Assembly: GCA_000720375.1 (NCBI GenBank)
Contig: JOAA01000038.1
Coordinates: 25,417-89,416 of the forward strand
Reading direction: 5' to 3'
DNA length: 64,000 nt
Origin: Rhodococcus rhodnii
GTDB taxonomy: Bacteria; Actinomycetota; Actinomycetes; Mycobacteriales; Pseudonocardiaceae
The notes under the pieces are model-generated. The model had not been told where the DNA came from. It made no database searches and was given only the letters and a program-made list of their open reading frames with translations. Of this stretch, positions 56,770-64,000 are shown one piece after another (positions within the stretch are counted from its first letter, which is position 1; each line of letters opens with the position of its first letter). Position numbers and translations under genes: made by a program.

Positions 56770-58660
56770 TGCCGTCCCCATTCACCAGGTTGAAATAACG
56801 GTCGAACTCGGACTCGGTCCGCAGCCGCCCCATCTTCTGGAACTCACGCTTCAACGCCAGCGCGACGCGTTCCATGGTGACCGGCGCGTTCTCGTCCGCG
56901 GCAAGGAATCCGGCGCCGAGTGCGGCGTTGCGGATGATCCCACCGGTGATCCGGAACTGCTTGGCGAGGAAGTCGAAGTCCAGCTCGGCCACGGGCGCAC
57001 TGGCCGGGAACGCCTGCTGCCAGATCCGTTTGCGCTGCGGCTCGTCCGGTGTCTCGAAGTCGATCGACACCGAGATCCGGCGCAGGAAGGCGTCGTCGAT
57101 GTTGCGCTGCAGGTTCGTGGCCATCACGACCAGGCCGTCGTAGGACTCCAGCCGTTGCAGCAGATACGCGACCTCGATGTTGGCGTACCGGTCGTGTGCG
57201 TCGCTGACCTCGGACCGCTTGCCGAACAACGAGTCCGCTTCGTCGAAGAACAGCACCAGGTCGCCGGCGGCCGCCGCGCCGAAGATCCGTTCCAGGTTCT
57301 TCTCGGTCTCCCCGATGTACTTGCTGACCACGGCCGACAGGTCCACTTTGTACAGATCGAGGCCGAGCTCCCCCGCGACGATCTCGGCTGCCAGCGTCTT
57401 TCCCGTGCCGGACGGCCCGGAGAACAAGGCGACCACACCGGTCGACGGCAGCGGCGAGAAGCCCCAGTCCTGGTAGACCACGGTCCGGCGCTTGTACCGC
57501 GCGATCAGCTCACGCACCTGTGCGACCTGGTCGGCCGGAAGGACCAGGTCGGACATGGTTCGACGAGGCCGGATCCGGACCGAGAGCCCGTCGAGATGCC
57601 CACCAGCGAGCCGCCGGACGCCCGCCGCGACCTGCCCGGGATCACCAGCCGACGCGGCCGTGACGAGCCGCAGTTGCTCACGGGACAACGGAAACGACGG
57701 ATCCGGTCCGACACCAAGCGCTTGCTCCCAGTCGGTGGCCGACGCCAGCCCGGAATCCAGCCGGATCTCCTGCCACGGCCGCCGCGGCAACGCGTCCAGC
57801 GCGAGTTCCTTGGGCGAGCTGAGGACCCAGCTCAGGTGCTCGGCCCGGTCGATCCAATCGGCCGCGGCCCGGCTCGGCGGCCCGTCCAGCTCCAGTACGA
57901 CCGCGCGGTCACCGACACCGGCTTCCCGCACCACAGCCGCCCATTCGGCCGGCGTCGAGGGGGTCGGGCTCACCAGCAAAGCCTTGCCAGGCCAGCGATC
58001 ACGCACCGCGGCGAGCCTGCTGTCGCTGTCCGCGCCCGTGACCAGCAACATCGACGGATCGAAGTCACCTGAGCCCACGGCTTCCAGCCGCCGCATACCC
58101 GCGGGCAAGGCGGAGTCCGCCGAGTCGTCAGCGGCAATCGCCCACGTCAAGCGCGGCGCGGGCCAGCACATCCGGGTGGCCCACGGCCCTTCAGTGCCGA
58201 GCTCCACGAACTCGGCCCGGCGCAACGGCGCGTCCGGAGCAACGCACCGGGCGTCCAAGATCCGGCTGAGGCTGGCCACAGTGAGCCGAGGCAACTGCAC
58301 GTTGTCCTGGAAGTACGCGACAAGCCGCATCCGGTGCGGCGAGCGTTCCACCGCCAGCAACACAGCAAGCGCTTGGGCGTCACGGGAATCCAGCCGCGCG
58401 GTGCGCACCAGTCGGTCGAATGTGGACTGACCGGTGGCCAGCGACTCGTCGAACTGCTTACGGGCCAGTACAAGCTCGGGTTCGAGCTGACGCAGCAGGG
58501 CTTCGACCTTCGCCGCGGCGGGACCGGAGGCACCAGGCAGCTCGGCGAGGATCCGGTCGACCTCTTCGTGTCCAATGTAGAGACCGGCGAAGTCGTGCGG
58601 CAGCAGCCCTTCGCCGAGACGGCAGACTAAAGCCTCGCGCTGCAGCAGGGTGTCGGCCAT
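56753..58660 (-). CDS. AAA+ ATPase of the contractile-injection-system type (Pvc15/Afp15-like)
   Basis: The 635-residue protein has an N-terminal helical/winged region (about 1-370) and a single C-terminal AAA+ domain with Walker A FSGPSGTGKTLAAEI, Walker B LVLFFDEADSLFGKR and second-region arginines in DDAFLRRISVSIDFETPD. The order and the coupling with DUF4255 match eCIS clusters, where the ATPase helps assemble or load the particle. ATG 58660 (MADTLLQREALV) with AGGTG before it was chosen over a GTG 45 bp upstream. Confidence 0.9.
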   Translation of the reverse strand: MADTLLQREALVCRLGEGLLPHDFAGLYIGHEEVDRILAELPGASGPAAAKVEALLRQLEPELVLARKQFDESLATGQSTFDRLVRTARLDSRDAQALAVLLAVERSPHRMRLVAYFQDNVQLPRLTVASLSRILDARCVAPDAPLRRAEFVELGTEGPWATRMCWPAPRLTWAIAADDSADSALPAGMRRLEAVGSGDFDPSMLLVTGADSDSRLAAVRDRWPGKALLVSPTPSTPAEWAAVVREAGVGDRAVVLELDGPPSRAAADWIDRAEHLSWVLSSPKELALDALPRRPWQEIRLDSGLASATDWEQALGVGPDPSFPLSREQLRLVTAASAGDPGQVAAGVRRLAGGHLDGLSVRIRPRRTMSDLVLPADQVAQVRELIARYKRRTVVYQDWGFSPLPSTGVVALFSGPSGTGKTLAAEIVAGELGLDLYKVDLSAVVSKYIGETEKNLERIFGAAAAGDLVLFFDEADSLFGKRSEVSDAHDRYANIEVAYLLQRLESYDGLVVMATNLQRNIDDAFLRRISVSIDFETPDEPQRKRIWQQAFPASAPVAELDFDFLAKQFRITGGIIRNAALGAGFLAADENAPVTMERVALALKREFQKMGRLRTESEFDRYFNLVNGDGNAEPA

Positions 58661-58776
58661 CACCTGCCACGGCGGCGCGGGTCGCGGCCGGCCATCGTCG
58701 CGCACTTCACCCCTTGGGACCCACAGGACACTTGCCGCCTGAAATTAACACCAAGTGGCACCAACCTGCGCGAACA

Positions 58777-58792
58777 GTGCCCTTTTGGGCAC
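58777..58792. promoter_or_regulatory. Palindrome in the AAA+/murein-hydrolase divergent promoter
   Basis: GTGCCC-tttt-GGGCAC (58777-58792) is a perfect 6-bp-arm palindrome, 45 bp upstream of the murein-hydrolase ATG in the 177-bp divergent region. It is a candidate operator for a dimeric regulator of the ini-like operon. Confidence 0.4.
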
Positions 58793-58837
58793 ACGAAATG
58801 CCACCCACCGAGCCGGAGAGTCAAACATAATGGCGGC

Positions 58838-60406
58838 ATGGCGCGATACTCCGCGGAACAGATCTACGCGTTCGCGCGCGAGGCTGGGTTCTCCCCGGAT
58901 CGCGCGGCGACGATGACCGCGATCGCCATGGCCGAGTCGGGCGGCAACGACGGCGCCCATAACCCGCACGGGGAGAACAGCAAAGGGCTGTGGCAGATCA
59001 ACCAGGCCGCACATCCCCATTTCGCCAGCGTCAACCTGTTCGATCCGGTGCAGAACGCCAGGGCGGCGTTCCAGGTCTCCAAGGGCGGCGACGACATCTC
59101 GCCGTGGACGACCACGCACAAGGGCTCGGCGGCCAAGTACCTGAAGTACAAGGAGCAAGCCCAAGCCGCCGCCGAGGCGTACGGCGATGGGCCGAACCGG
59201 GGAATGTGGACCGGCGTTTCGGGCTACGGCGACCACACGTCCGCAGGTGACGCGCGCGGCGGCGGCCAGGGCGTGGCTCCGACACAGTCGGCCTCCACGG
59301 GCAGCGGCAGCGACAACGTCAACGTCCAGCAAGTCGCCACCACGACGACCGACGCCACCGCGCCAGCCGAGCAACAGGCGGGAATCCAGTTCGGCTCCGC
59401 ACTCGACGACGACGTCGCGGTGGACGTGAACGGCGTGCAGAGCCTGACCGCGGGCTCCACCGACCCGAACGCCCTGGCCGAGAAACAGGCCGGGCTGCAG
59501 TTCGGTGTCCCGCTGGACGACGATGCGCTGCAGAGCACTCAGCAGCCACAACAGGGCACGACAGCGCAGGCCACGAACCAGACCATGGGCCAGCAGGCGT
59601 TGCCGACCGGTGACGGCACGAAGTTGCAGACGTTCCTCAACTCGGCCGTGGCGCAGACCGGCGACAAGTACGTCTTCGGGCATGAGGTGAACCTCAACGA
59701 CCGCAACCCGAGCACGTTCGACTGCTCGGAACTGGTCGAGTGGGCCGCGGCCCAGGCAGGCGTGAAAGTGCCGGACGGCTCGTGGCTGCAGTACCGCGAC
59801 CTGGCCAAGAGCGGCACCACCATGTCGGTCGAGCAGGCGCTCAAGACGCCGGGCGCGCTGCTGTTCAGCTTCTCCTCCGACCCGATGACCGGCGGCAGGC
59901 CGTCGGCCGCGCACGTGGCGATCAGCCTCGGCAATGGCAAGACGATCGAAGCCAAGGGCACGCAGTACGGCGTCGGCTCATGGGAGGCCAACACCAAGCG
60001 GTTCCAGTACGCCGGCTACCTGCCGGAGATGGGCGCGGGCATCGGCAACATCCCGCCGCCTCCCCCACCTCCGCCGCCGACGGACACGTTCACGTACCGC
60101 GTGAACAACGACCCGGCGCCGATGGACCGCAATCCGTCCACGGTGGCGATCAGCCAGGAGATGACCAACGCCGATCCGTCACCCGCGCCGCCTCCTCCCC
60201 CGCCACCTCCGCCCCCTCCGCCGCAGCCGGTGGACATGGCGCCGCCCGCGCAACCGCCCGCGGACCAGAACGACGACGATCTCGACAACGACAACCAGGT
60301 CGACGGCATGCAGTTCGCGCACGGCTGGGTTGCCCCGGAGGACCATTCGATGCCTGACCACCCAGTCGACCTGGACCTCGGTCCTGACCACACCCCTGGG
60401 CATTGA
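58838..60406 (+). CDS. Two-domain murein hydrolase (lytic transglycosylase-like plus NlpC/P60) without a signal peptide
   Basis: The 522-residue protein has a lysozyme/transglycosylase-like domain (about 1-120, with AMAESGGND and catalytic-Glu candidate E33, then GLWQINQ). A linker follows with two copies of a 15-residue repeat (EQQAGIQFGSALDDD and EKQAGLQFGVPLDDD). An NlpC/P60 domain (about 260-395) has C296 in FDCSELVEW and H359 in AAHVAISLG. Two polyproline runs and an acidic tail complete it. There is no signal peptide or membrane segment, unusual for a wall-cutting enzyme. It is the first gene of an operon with the IniA- and IniC-like genes (TGATG overlap). Confidence 0.85.
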   Translation: MARYSAEQIYAFAREAGFSPDRAATMTAIAMAESGGNDGAHNPHGENSKGLWQINQAAHPHFASVNLFDPVQNARAAFQVSKGGDDISPWTTTHKGSAAKYLKYKEQAQAAAEAYGDGPNRGMWTGVSGYGDHTSAGDARGGGQGVAPTQSASTGSGSDNVNVQQVATTTTDATAPAEQQAGIQFGSALDDDVAVDVNGVQSLTAGSTDPNALAEKQAGLQFGVPLDDDALQSTQQPQQGTTAQATNQTMGQQALPTGDGTKLQTFLNSAVAQTGDKYVFGHEVNLNDRNPSTFDCSELVEWAAAQAGVKVPDGSWLQYRDLAKSGTTMSVEQALKTPGALLFSFSSDPMTGGRPSAAHVAISLGNGKTIEAKGTQYGVGSWEANTKRFQYAGYLPEMGAGIGNIPPPPPPPPPTDTFTYRVNNDPAPMDRNPSTVAISQEMTNADPSPAPPPPPPPPPPPPQPVDMAPPAQPPADQNDDDLDNDNQVDGMQFAHGWVAPEDHSMPDHPVDLDLGPDHTPGH

Positions 60407-62241
60407 TGACCACCGCGGGACGGAGCGCGGCGGAGACCGCGGAGATGCTCGAACTGATCGACACCGCGATCACCGAGACCCGGTCGGCCGGACGGCCGGA
60501 CCTGGCCGAGAAGCTGATCAAGTGCCGTCGTCAGCTGACCACGGGTGCCTGGCACGTGCTGGTCGCCGGCGAGTTCAAGAAGGGCAAGAGCGCACTGATC
60601 AACGGCTTGCTCGGGGTCCCGGTGTGCGGGGTGGACCCGGTGGCGTTCACGGCCGTGCCGACGTCGATCAAGCACGGCGACAAGCCGATGGCCTACCTGA
60701 TGCCCGAAGCGCCTGCGGACGCGGTCCAACTGCCGCCACCGATCAAGATCGACATCCGGAAGGCCGCCGAGTACGGCAGAACCGGACTCGCCGACGACGG
60801 AACCCGGTTGCGGGCAATCGAAACCACACTGAAGCGCGAGCTTCTCGCCGACGGTCTCGTGCTCGTCGACACGCCTGGCCTCGGCGGCGGTTTCGCGGCA
60901 GCGGCCGCCTCGGCGACCATGCGAGCGCTTTCGTTGGCGGACGGCGTGATCGTCGTGACGGACGCGTCGCAGGAGCTGACCGCGGCCGAGGTCGACTTCA
61001 TCAAGCACGCGATCGACGTCTGCCCGAACCTGATCGTGGTGCTCACCAAGACGGACTTCTACCCGCAGTGGCAACGGATTCTCGAGCTGGACCGGCAGCA
61101 CTTGAAGGCGGCGGGGATCCAGGCGGAGATCGTCGCGGTGTCGTCGGTGCTCAGGGAATTGGCTCTGGACACCGGCGATCCGGCGCTGAACGCGGAATGT
61201 GGCTTCCCGGTTCTGGTGGAACGCCTGGGTTCGCGGCTGCTCGCCGACCACGCCGCGAAGTCCGTGCTGGCCGCGGCTGGTGTCGTGCGGAACTCGCTGC
61301 GCCAGGTCGCGGAAGTGCTGGCGACCGAGCACGCGGCGTTGACCAAACCCGAGGAACGCCAGGCGACCATGCGCAAGGTCGAGGCGAGCGGTGAACGCGC
61401 CAAGGCGTTGTCCAGCCCGTCGGCGCGCTGGCTGAACACGATCACCGACCGATTCGCCGACATCCAGGCGAACGTGGACGCCGATCTGACGGATCGCTCA
61501 CGCCGACTGGAGAACGAGGTCACCAAGCGGATCAAGGAAGGTGACCCGACCAAGGAATGGTCGGAGATCGTGCCGTGGCTGCAGAAGCGCACCAACGAGG
61601 AGATGACCGACGCCCACACGCTGTTGATCCGGCAGATCAACGAGCTGGCTGACGACATCGCCGCGTTGTTCGACGCGACCGCCGAGCAGGTCGACGCGAT
61701 CGCCAAAGGCACCGACATGTCGGTCGACCTGAAGCTGGAAAGCCTGGCCAGCAAGAAAGGCGGCAAGCTCGAAGTCGGCATGCACGCCGCCCGCGGCTGG
61801 TCACTGTCCAGCTCGATCGTGACGACAGTGCTGGTGACGACCTTGGCGCCGAGTTTGCTGATCGTCCTGCCGATCACGGCCGCGCTGGGCTCGGTGTTCG
61901 CGTGGCGTGCGGTCCGTAGCTACAAGACGACGAAGGTCGACGCGGCCCGGGCCGAAGCTCTGCGTGCGTCAGCGGTTTACTTGAACCAGGCCAGAGTGGA
62001 CGCCAACCGGGCGTCGTACGACCTGATCCGGCACAGCCGCGGCAAGATCCGCGACTACTACCTCGACCAGGCACAGGAACTGGTATCGGCCGCGAAACAC
62101 GAGCAGGAGGCCGCGATGCGCGCGGTGCAAGCCGACGCGCAGGCGGCAGCGACCCGGGGAGCGGCGGCCAAGGCCGAGCTCGACCGGGTCTCCGCGTTGC
62201 TGGCCAGCGCGGAACGGGTGACACAGAAGGGCCGGTCGTGA
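60406..62241 (+). CDS. iniA: IniA-like dynamin-family GTPase
   Basis: This 611-residue dynamin-like protein has a G1 loop GEFKKGKS (55-62), G3 DTPGLGG (155-161) and G4 TKTD (214-217). It ends with a hydrophobic paddle (about 472-505; SLLIVLPITAALGS) and a C-terminal coiled coil rich in Ala/Glu. Order, length and motifs match mycobacterial IniA, a dynamin-like membrane-binding protein induced by cell-wall drugs (family knowledge). ATG 60406 overlaps the upstream TGA, so translation is coupled; TTG 60403 is an alternative. Confidence 0.85.
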   Translation: MTTAGRSAAETAEMLELIDTAITETRSAGRPDLAEKLIKCRRQLTTGAWHVLVAGEFKKGKSALINGLLGVPVCGVDPVAFTAVPTSIKHGDKPMAYLMPEAPADAVQLPPPIKIDIRKAAEYGRTGLADDGTRLRAIETTLKRELLADGLVLVDTPGLGGGFAAAAASATMRALSLADGVIVVTDASQELTAAEVDFIKHAIDVCPNLIVVLTKTDFYPQWQRILELDRQHLKAAGIQAEIVAVSSVLRELALDTGDPALNAECGFPVLVERLGSRLLADHAAKSVLAAAGVVRNSLRQVAEVLATEHAALTKPEERQATMRKVEASGERAKALSSPSARWLNTITDRFADIQANVDADLTDRSRRLENEVTKRIKEGDPTKEWSEIVPWLQKRTNEEMTDAHTLLIRQINELADDIAALFDATAEQVDAIAKGTDMSVDLKLESLASKKGGKLEVGMHAARGWSLSSSIVTTVLVTTLAPSLLIVLPITAALGSVFAWRAVRSYKTTKVDAARAEALRASAVYLNQARVDANRASYDLIRHSRGKIRDYYLDQAQELVSAAKHEQEAAMRAVQADAQAAATRGAAAKAELDRVSALLASAERVTQKGRS

Positions 62242-63869
62242 CAGTTTCCCTTGCCGCACGAGTCCGGTCGCTGCTCAACGACGCGATCCAGGCGTACCAA
62301 GGCCGACAAGGCGGCCGCGTGCTGACCGACGTGGCCAGGCACCTCGACGGACCGCTCCGGGTGGCGATCGCGGGCCGGGTGAAGGCCGGTAAGTCCACTT
62401 TGCTCAACGCACTCGTCGGCACCCGGATCGCCGCGACCGACGCCGGCGAGTGCACTCGGATCGTCACGTGGTACTTCCGTGGCCCTGAACCGCGCGCGAC
62501 CGCTTTCCCGCACGGCACAAGGCCTGTCGGACTTGCCATCGACCACGACGGCGGCCGTTACACTCTCGACCTGGGCACGCTTGATGTCGAGGCGGTCGAC
62601 CGGATCGAGGTGTCGCTGCCGAGTGACTGGCTCGGCCAAATGACCCTTGTGGACACTCCGGGCATGGGGTCGCTGACCGAGTCGGCGGGTCGTCGTACGC
62701 AGGACTTTCTCGGCGAAACGGCCAGTGTGGACGCTGTGCTGTATTTGATGCGGCACTTGCACTCCACGGACATCGATTTCCTCGATGCCTTCAACGACAG
62801 CGACACTGCCGACAGCAGTCCGGTGAACGCTGTGGGTGTGCTGTCGCGTGCCGATGAGGTCGGTGGCGGGGATGAGGACGCGATCTCGCACGCGGGCAAG
62901 GTCGCTGCCGGGTATCGGGCTGATTCCCGGATTCGCAGTCTGGTACATACGGTGTTGCCCGTGGCTGGTCTGCTTGCTGAGACTGCGGCGACCATGAGCG
63001 CCAAGGATTTCGCTGATCTGAAGACGATCGCGTCGGCGAGTGATGGTGCGACCATGCCGCTGTTGTTGTCTGCTGGGCGGTTCGTTTCGCCCACGCGTGC
63101 GGTGGATGTGGCTGAGGAGTCGCGGAAGCGGTTGCTTGGGATGCTTGGGTTGTACGGGCTTAGGCTCAGTTTGGATTTCTTGCGGGCTGGGAATGCGGAT
63201 CAGGCTCAGCTGTGCACCATGTTGCGGGAACGCAGTGGGCTCAACGAGCTTCGGCGGTTGTTGCTGACGCAGTTCGCTCAGCGGCGGGATGTGCTGAAGG
63301 CCGATGGTGCGTTGCGGGCGATTGAGTCTGTGACGCGGAATGATCCTATTCCGGCGGCTCCTCGGCTTCGTCAGGCTGTTGAGCGGTTGCGGGTGGGGGC
63401 TCATGAGTTGACTGAGCTTCGGCTGTTGACCGAGTTGCGGACTGGGTCTGTTCAGGCTCCGGCGGAGCAGGTTGCTGTGATGGAACGGCTTCTCGGTGGG
63501 CAGGGGGCCTCGGTCGCCGATCGGCTGAACCTGCGTCCGGATGCTCCTTTTGAGACCGTTCAGGCTGCTATCAGTGGGATGCACGGGCATTGGCGGCGGG
63601 TTGCGCAGAATCCGTTGATCGATCCGAGTTTTACTCGGGCGGCTCAGGTCTTGCAGCGGACTTGTGAGGGGTTGGCGGCTGCTGTCCGGGCGACGCCGCA
63701 GCGTCCTGTTCAGGGACCTCCGCCTGGGCAGCGATCGATGCCGCCTATGCCGCCGCGCCACCCAGGGCCCGTACCGGTCGACAAAACGGAGAACATCCGC
63801 AAACCAGCGTCCCCTGAGGACAAGACGACCGCTTTCCAGCGGCCTACTAATCTTCCACGCGGCAATTGA
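62238..63869 (+). CDS. iniC: IniC-like dynamin-family GTPase
   Basis: The 543-residue GTPase has P-loop GRVKAGKS (46-53), G3 VDTPGMGSL (D139) and a G4-like SRADEVGGG. The rest is helical, ending in a Pro-rich tail. It matches mycobacterial IniC in its N-terminal block VRSLLNDAIQAY, TRIVTWYFRGPEPR and LSRADEV region. Its ATGA overlap with the IniA gene shows a paired operon, as in iniBAC. The murein hydrolase upstream takes the place of iniB. The partners probably act together in membrane or envelope remodelling. Confidence 0.85.
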   Translation: MTVSLAARVRSLLNDAIQAYQGRQGGRVLTDVARHLDGPLRVAIAGRVKAGKSTLLNALVGTRIAATDAGECTRIVTWYFRGPEPRATAFPHGTRPVGLAIDHDGGRYTLDLGTLDVEAVDRIEVSLPSDWLGQMTLVDTPGMGSLTESAGRRTQDFLGETASVDAVLYLMRHLHSTDIDFLDAFNDSDTADSSPVNAVGVLSRADEVGGGDEDAISHAGKVAAGYRADSRIRSLVHTVLPVAGLLAETAATMSAKDFADLKTIASASDGATMPLLLSAGRFVSPTRAVDVAEESRKRLLGMLGLYGLRLSLDFLRAGNADQAQLCTMLRERSGLNELRRLLLTQFAQRRDVLKADGALRAIESVTRNDPIPAAPRLRQAVERLRVGAHELTELRLLTELRTGSVQAPAEQVAVMERLLGGQGASVADRLNLRPDAPFETVQAAISGMHGHWRRVAQNPLIDPSFTRAAQVLQRTCEGLAAAVRATPQRPVQGPPPGQRSMPPMPPRHPGPVPVDKTENIRKPASPEDKTTAFQRPTNLPRGN

Positions 63870-63917
63870 CCCCGCGACTGTTCAGTTGGTTACTGCGGCG
63901 CCGATTTGATGTGATGA

Positions 63918-63961
63918 AGGAGCGGGGCCTCGCTCCTGGTGGGTTCCGAGCGGACACTCGG
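63918..63961. terminator. Two short hairpins after the iniC-like gene
   Basis: AGGAGCG-gggcct-CGCTCCT (63918-63937) and CCGAG-cggaca-CTCGG (63946-63961) are perfect small stems 48 bp past the stop and probably end the operon. AAGGGAGG at 63982-63989 followed by GTG at 63996 may be the ribosome site and start of the next gene, which is outside the window. Confidence 0.5.
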
Positions 63962-64000
63962 GTTGCTCCGATTTCTCACGCAAGGGAGGCCCCTGGTGTC

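Noticed and set aside
60058..60232. Polyproline runs as a sequencing error or frameshift
   Set aside because: The frame continues on both sides through a sensible acidic tail to a stop that overlaps the next gene start.
62058..63761. A 567-codon minus-strand frame opposite the IniA/IniC genes
   Set aside because: Composition is Arg/His/Pro-rich with no motif; the plus-strand frames have complete GTPase motifs.

Overview
The window reads as a continuous chromosomal stretch of a high-GC, mycothiol-using actinobacterium, most likely in the Pseudonocardiales (Amycolatopsis/Kibdelosporangium-like). The clues are gene types rather than a database match: a DUF664 mycothiol-linked DinB protein, several LLM flavin oxidoreductases of F420/flavin type, a SigC-like ECF sigma factor, an AfsR/SARP regulator, an alditol oxidase resembling Streptomyces AldO, an IniA/IniC dynamin pair like that of mycobacteria, frequent GTG/TTG starts and many 4-bp ATGA gene overlaps. 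I found no rRNA, tRNA, CRISPR or plasmid/phage replication genes. The only transposon is a decayed IS3 remnant.

Layout. 1-6 kb: a response-regulator/PP2C phosphatase coupled to the start of another gene at the left edge, a HAD phosphatase, a coupled ferritin-like 'hydrolase'/2Fe-2S reductase/TetR operon, and a divergent LLM oxidoreductase/TetR pair with a clear operator. 6-14 kb: a DUF5959-like protein, a small secreted protein, a DUF664 protein and an MFS exporter, then a minus-strand run (TetR, NmrA, LLM oxidoreductase, FMN reductase, SARP). 14-20 kb: a SMI1/KNR4 protein, then a plus-strand cassette of two esterase-fold proteins, an ATP-grasp ligase, a GCS2 ligase and a DoxX protein, which looks like an uncharacterised amidoligase pathway. 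20-28 kb: a secreted sialidase, a secreted cyclophilin, the IS3 remnant, a complete TctCBA transporter, an Lrp/LysE pair, a pirin and a small GNAT. 28-34 kb: sigC, a quinone-oxidoreductase-like MDR protein, and a five-gene operon of membrane protein, ABC exporter and two-component system. 34-43 kb: an epoxide hydrolase/WYL regulator pair, an OhrR-like MarR, an esterase preceded by 44-bp tandem repeats, aldO, a DUF899 protein, a Tat-exported glycosidase, a small membrane protein carrying two in-frame repeat elements, and a methyltransferase.

43-52 kb: a VIT/VWA protein co-transcribed with a MerR regulator (the end of the VWA gene is duplicated downstream), then HPr, a DeoR regulator and a hexitol-type PTS operon (PfkB kinase, separate EIIC, EIIB and EIIA, Zn-dehydrogenase). 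51-56 kb: a tandem DUF427 protein, an AOC-barrel-like secreted protein, an aldo/keto reductase, a DJ-1/PfpI protein and a StyA-like monooxygenase. 56-64 kb: a DUF4255 protein and an AAA+ ATPase of the contractile-injection-system type, transcribed divergently from a coupled operon of a signal-peptide-less two-domain murein hydrolase followed by IniA- and IniC-like dynamins.

The strongest candidates for undescribed biology are the esterase/ATP-grasp/GCS2 cassette, the CIS-ATPase/murein-hydrolase/dynamin locus, the in-frame repeat element family at 41.5 kb, and the reductase-coupled ferritin-like protein at 3.6-4.4 kb. All operator calls are symmetry-based and untested.
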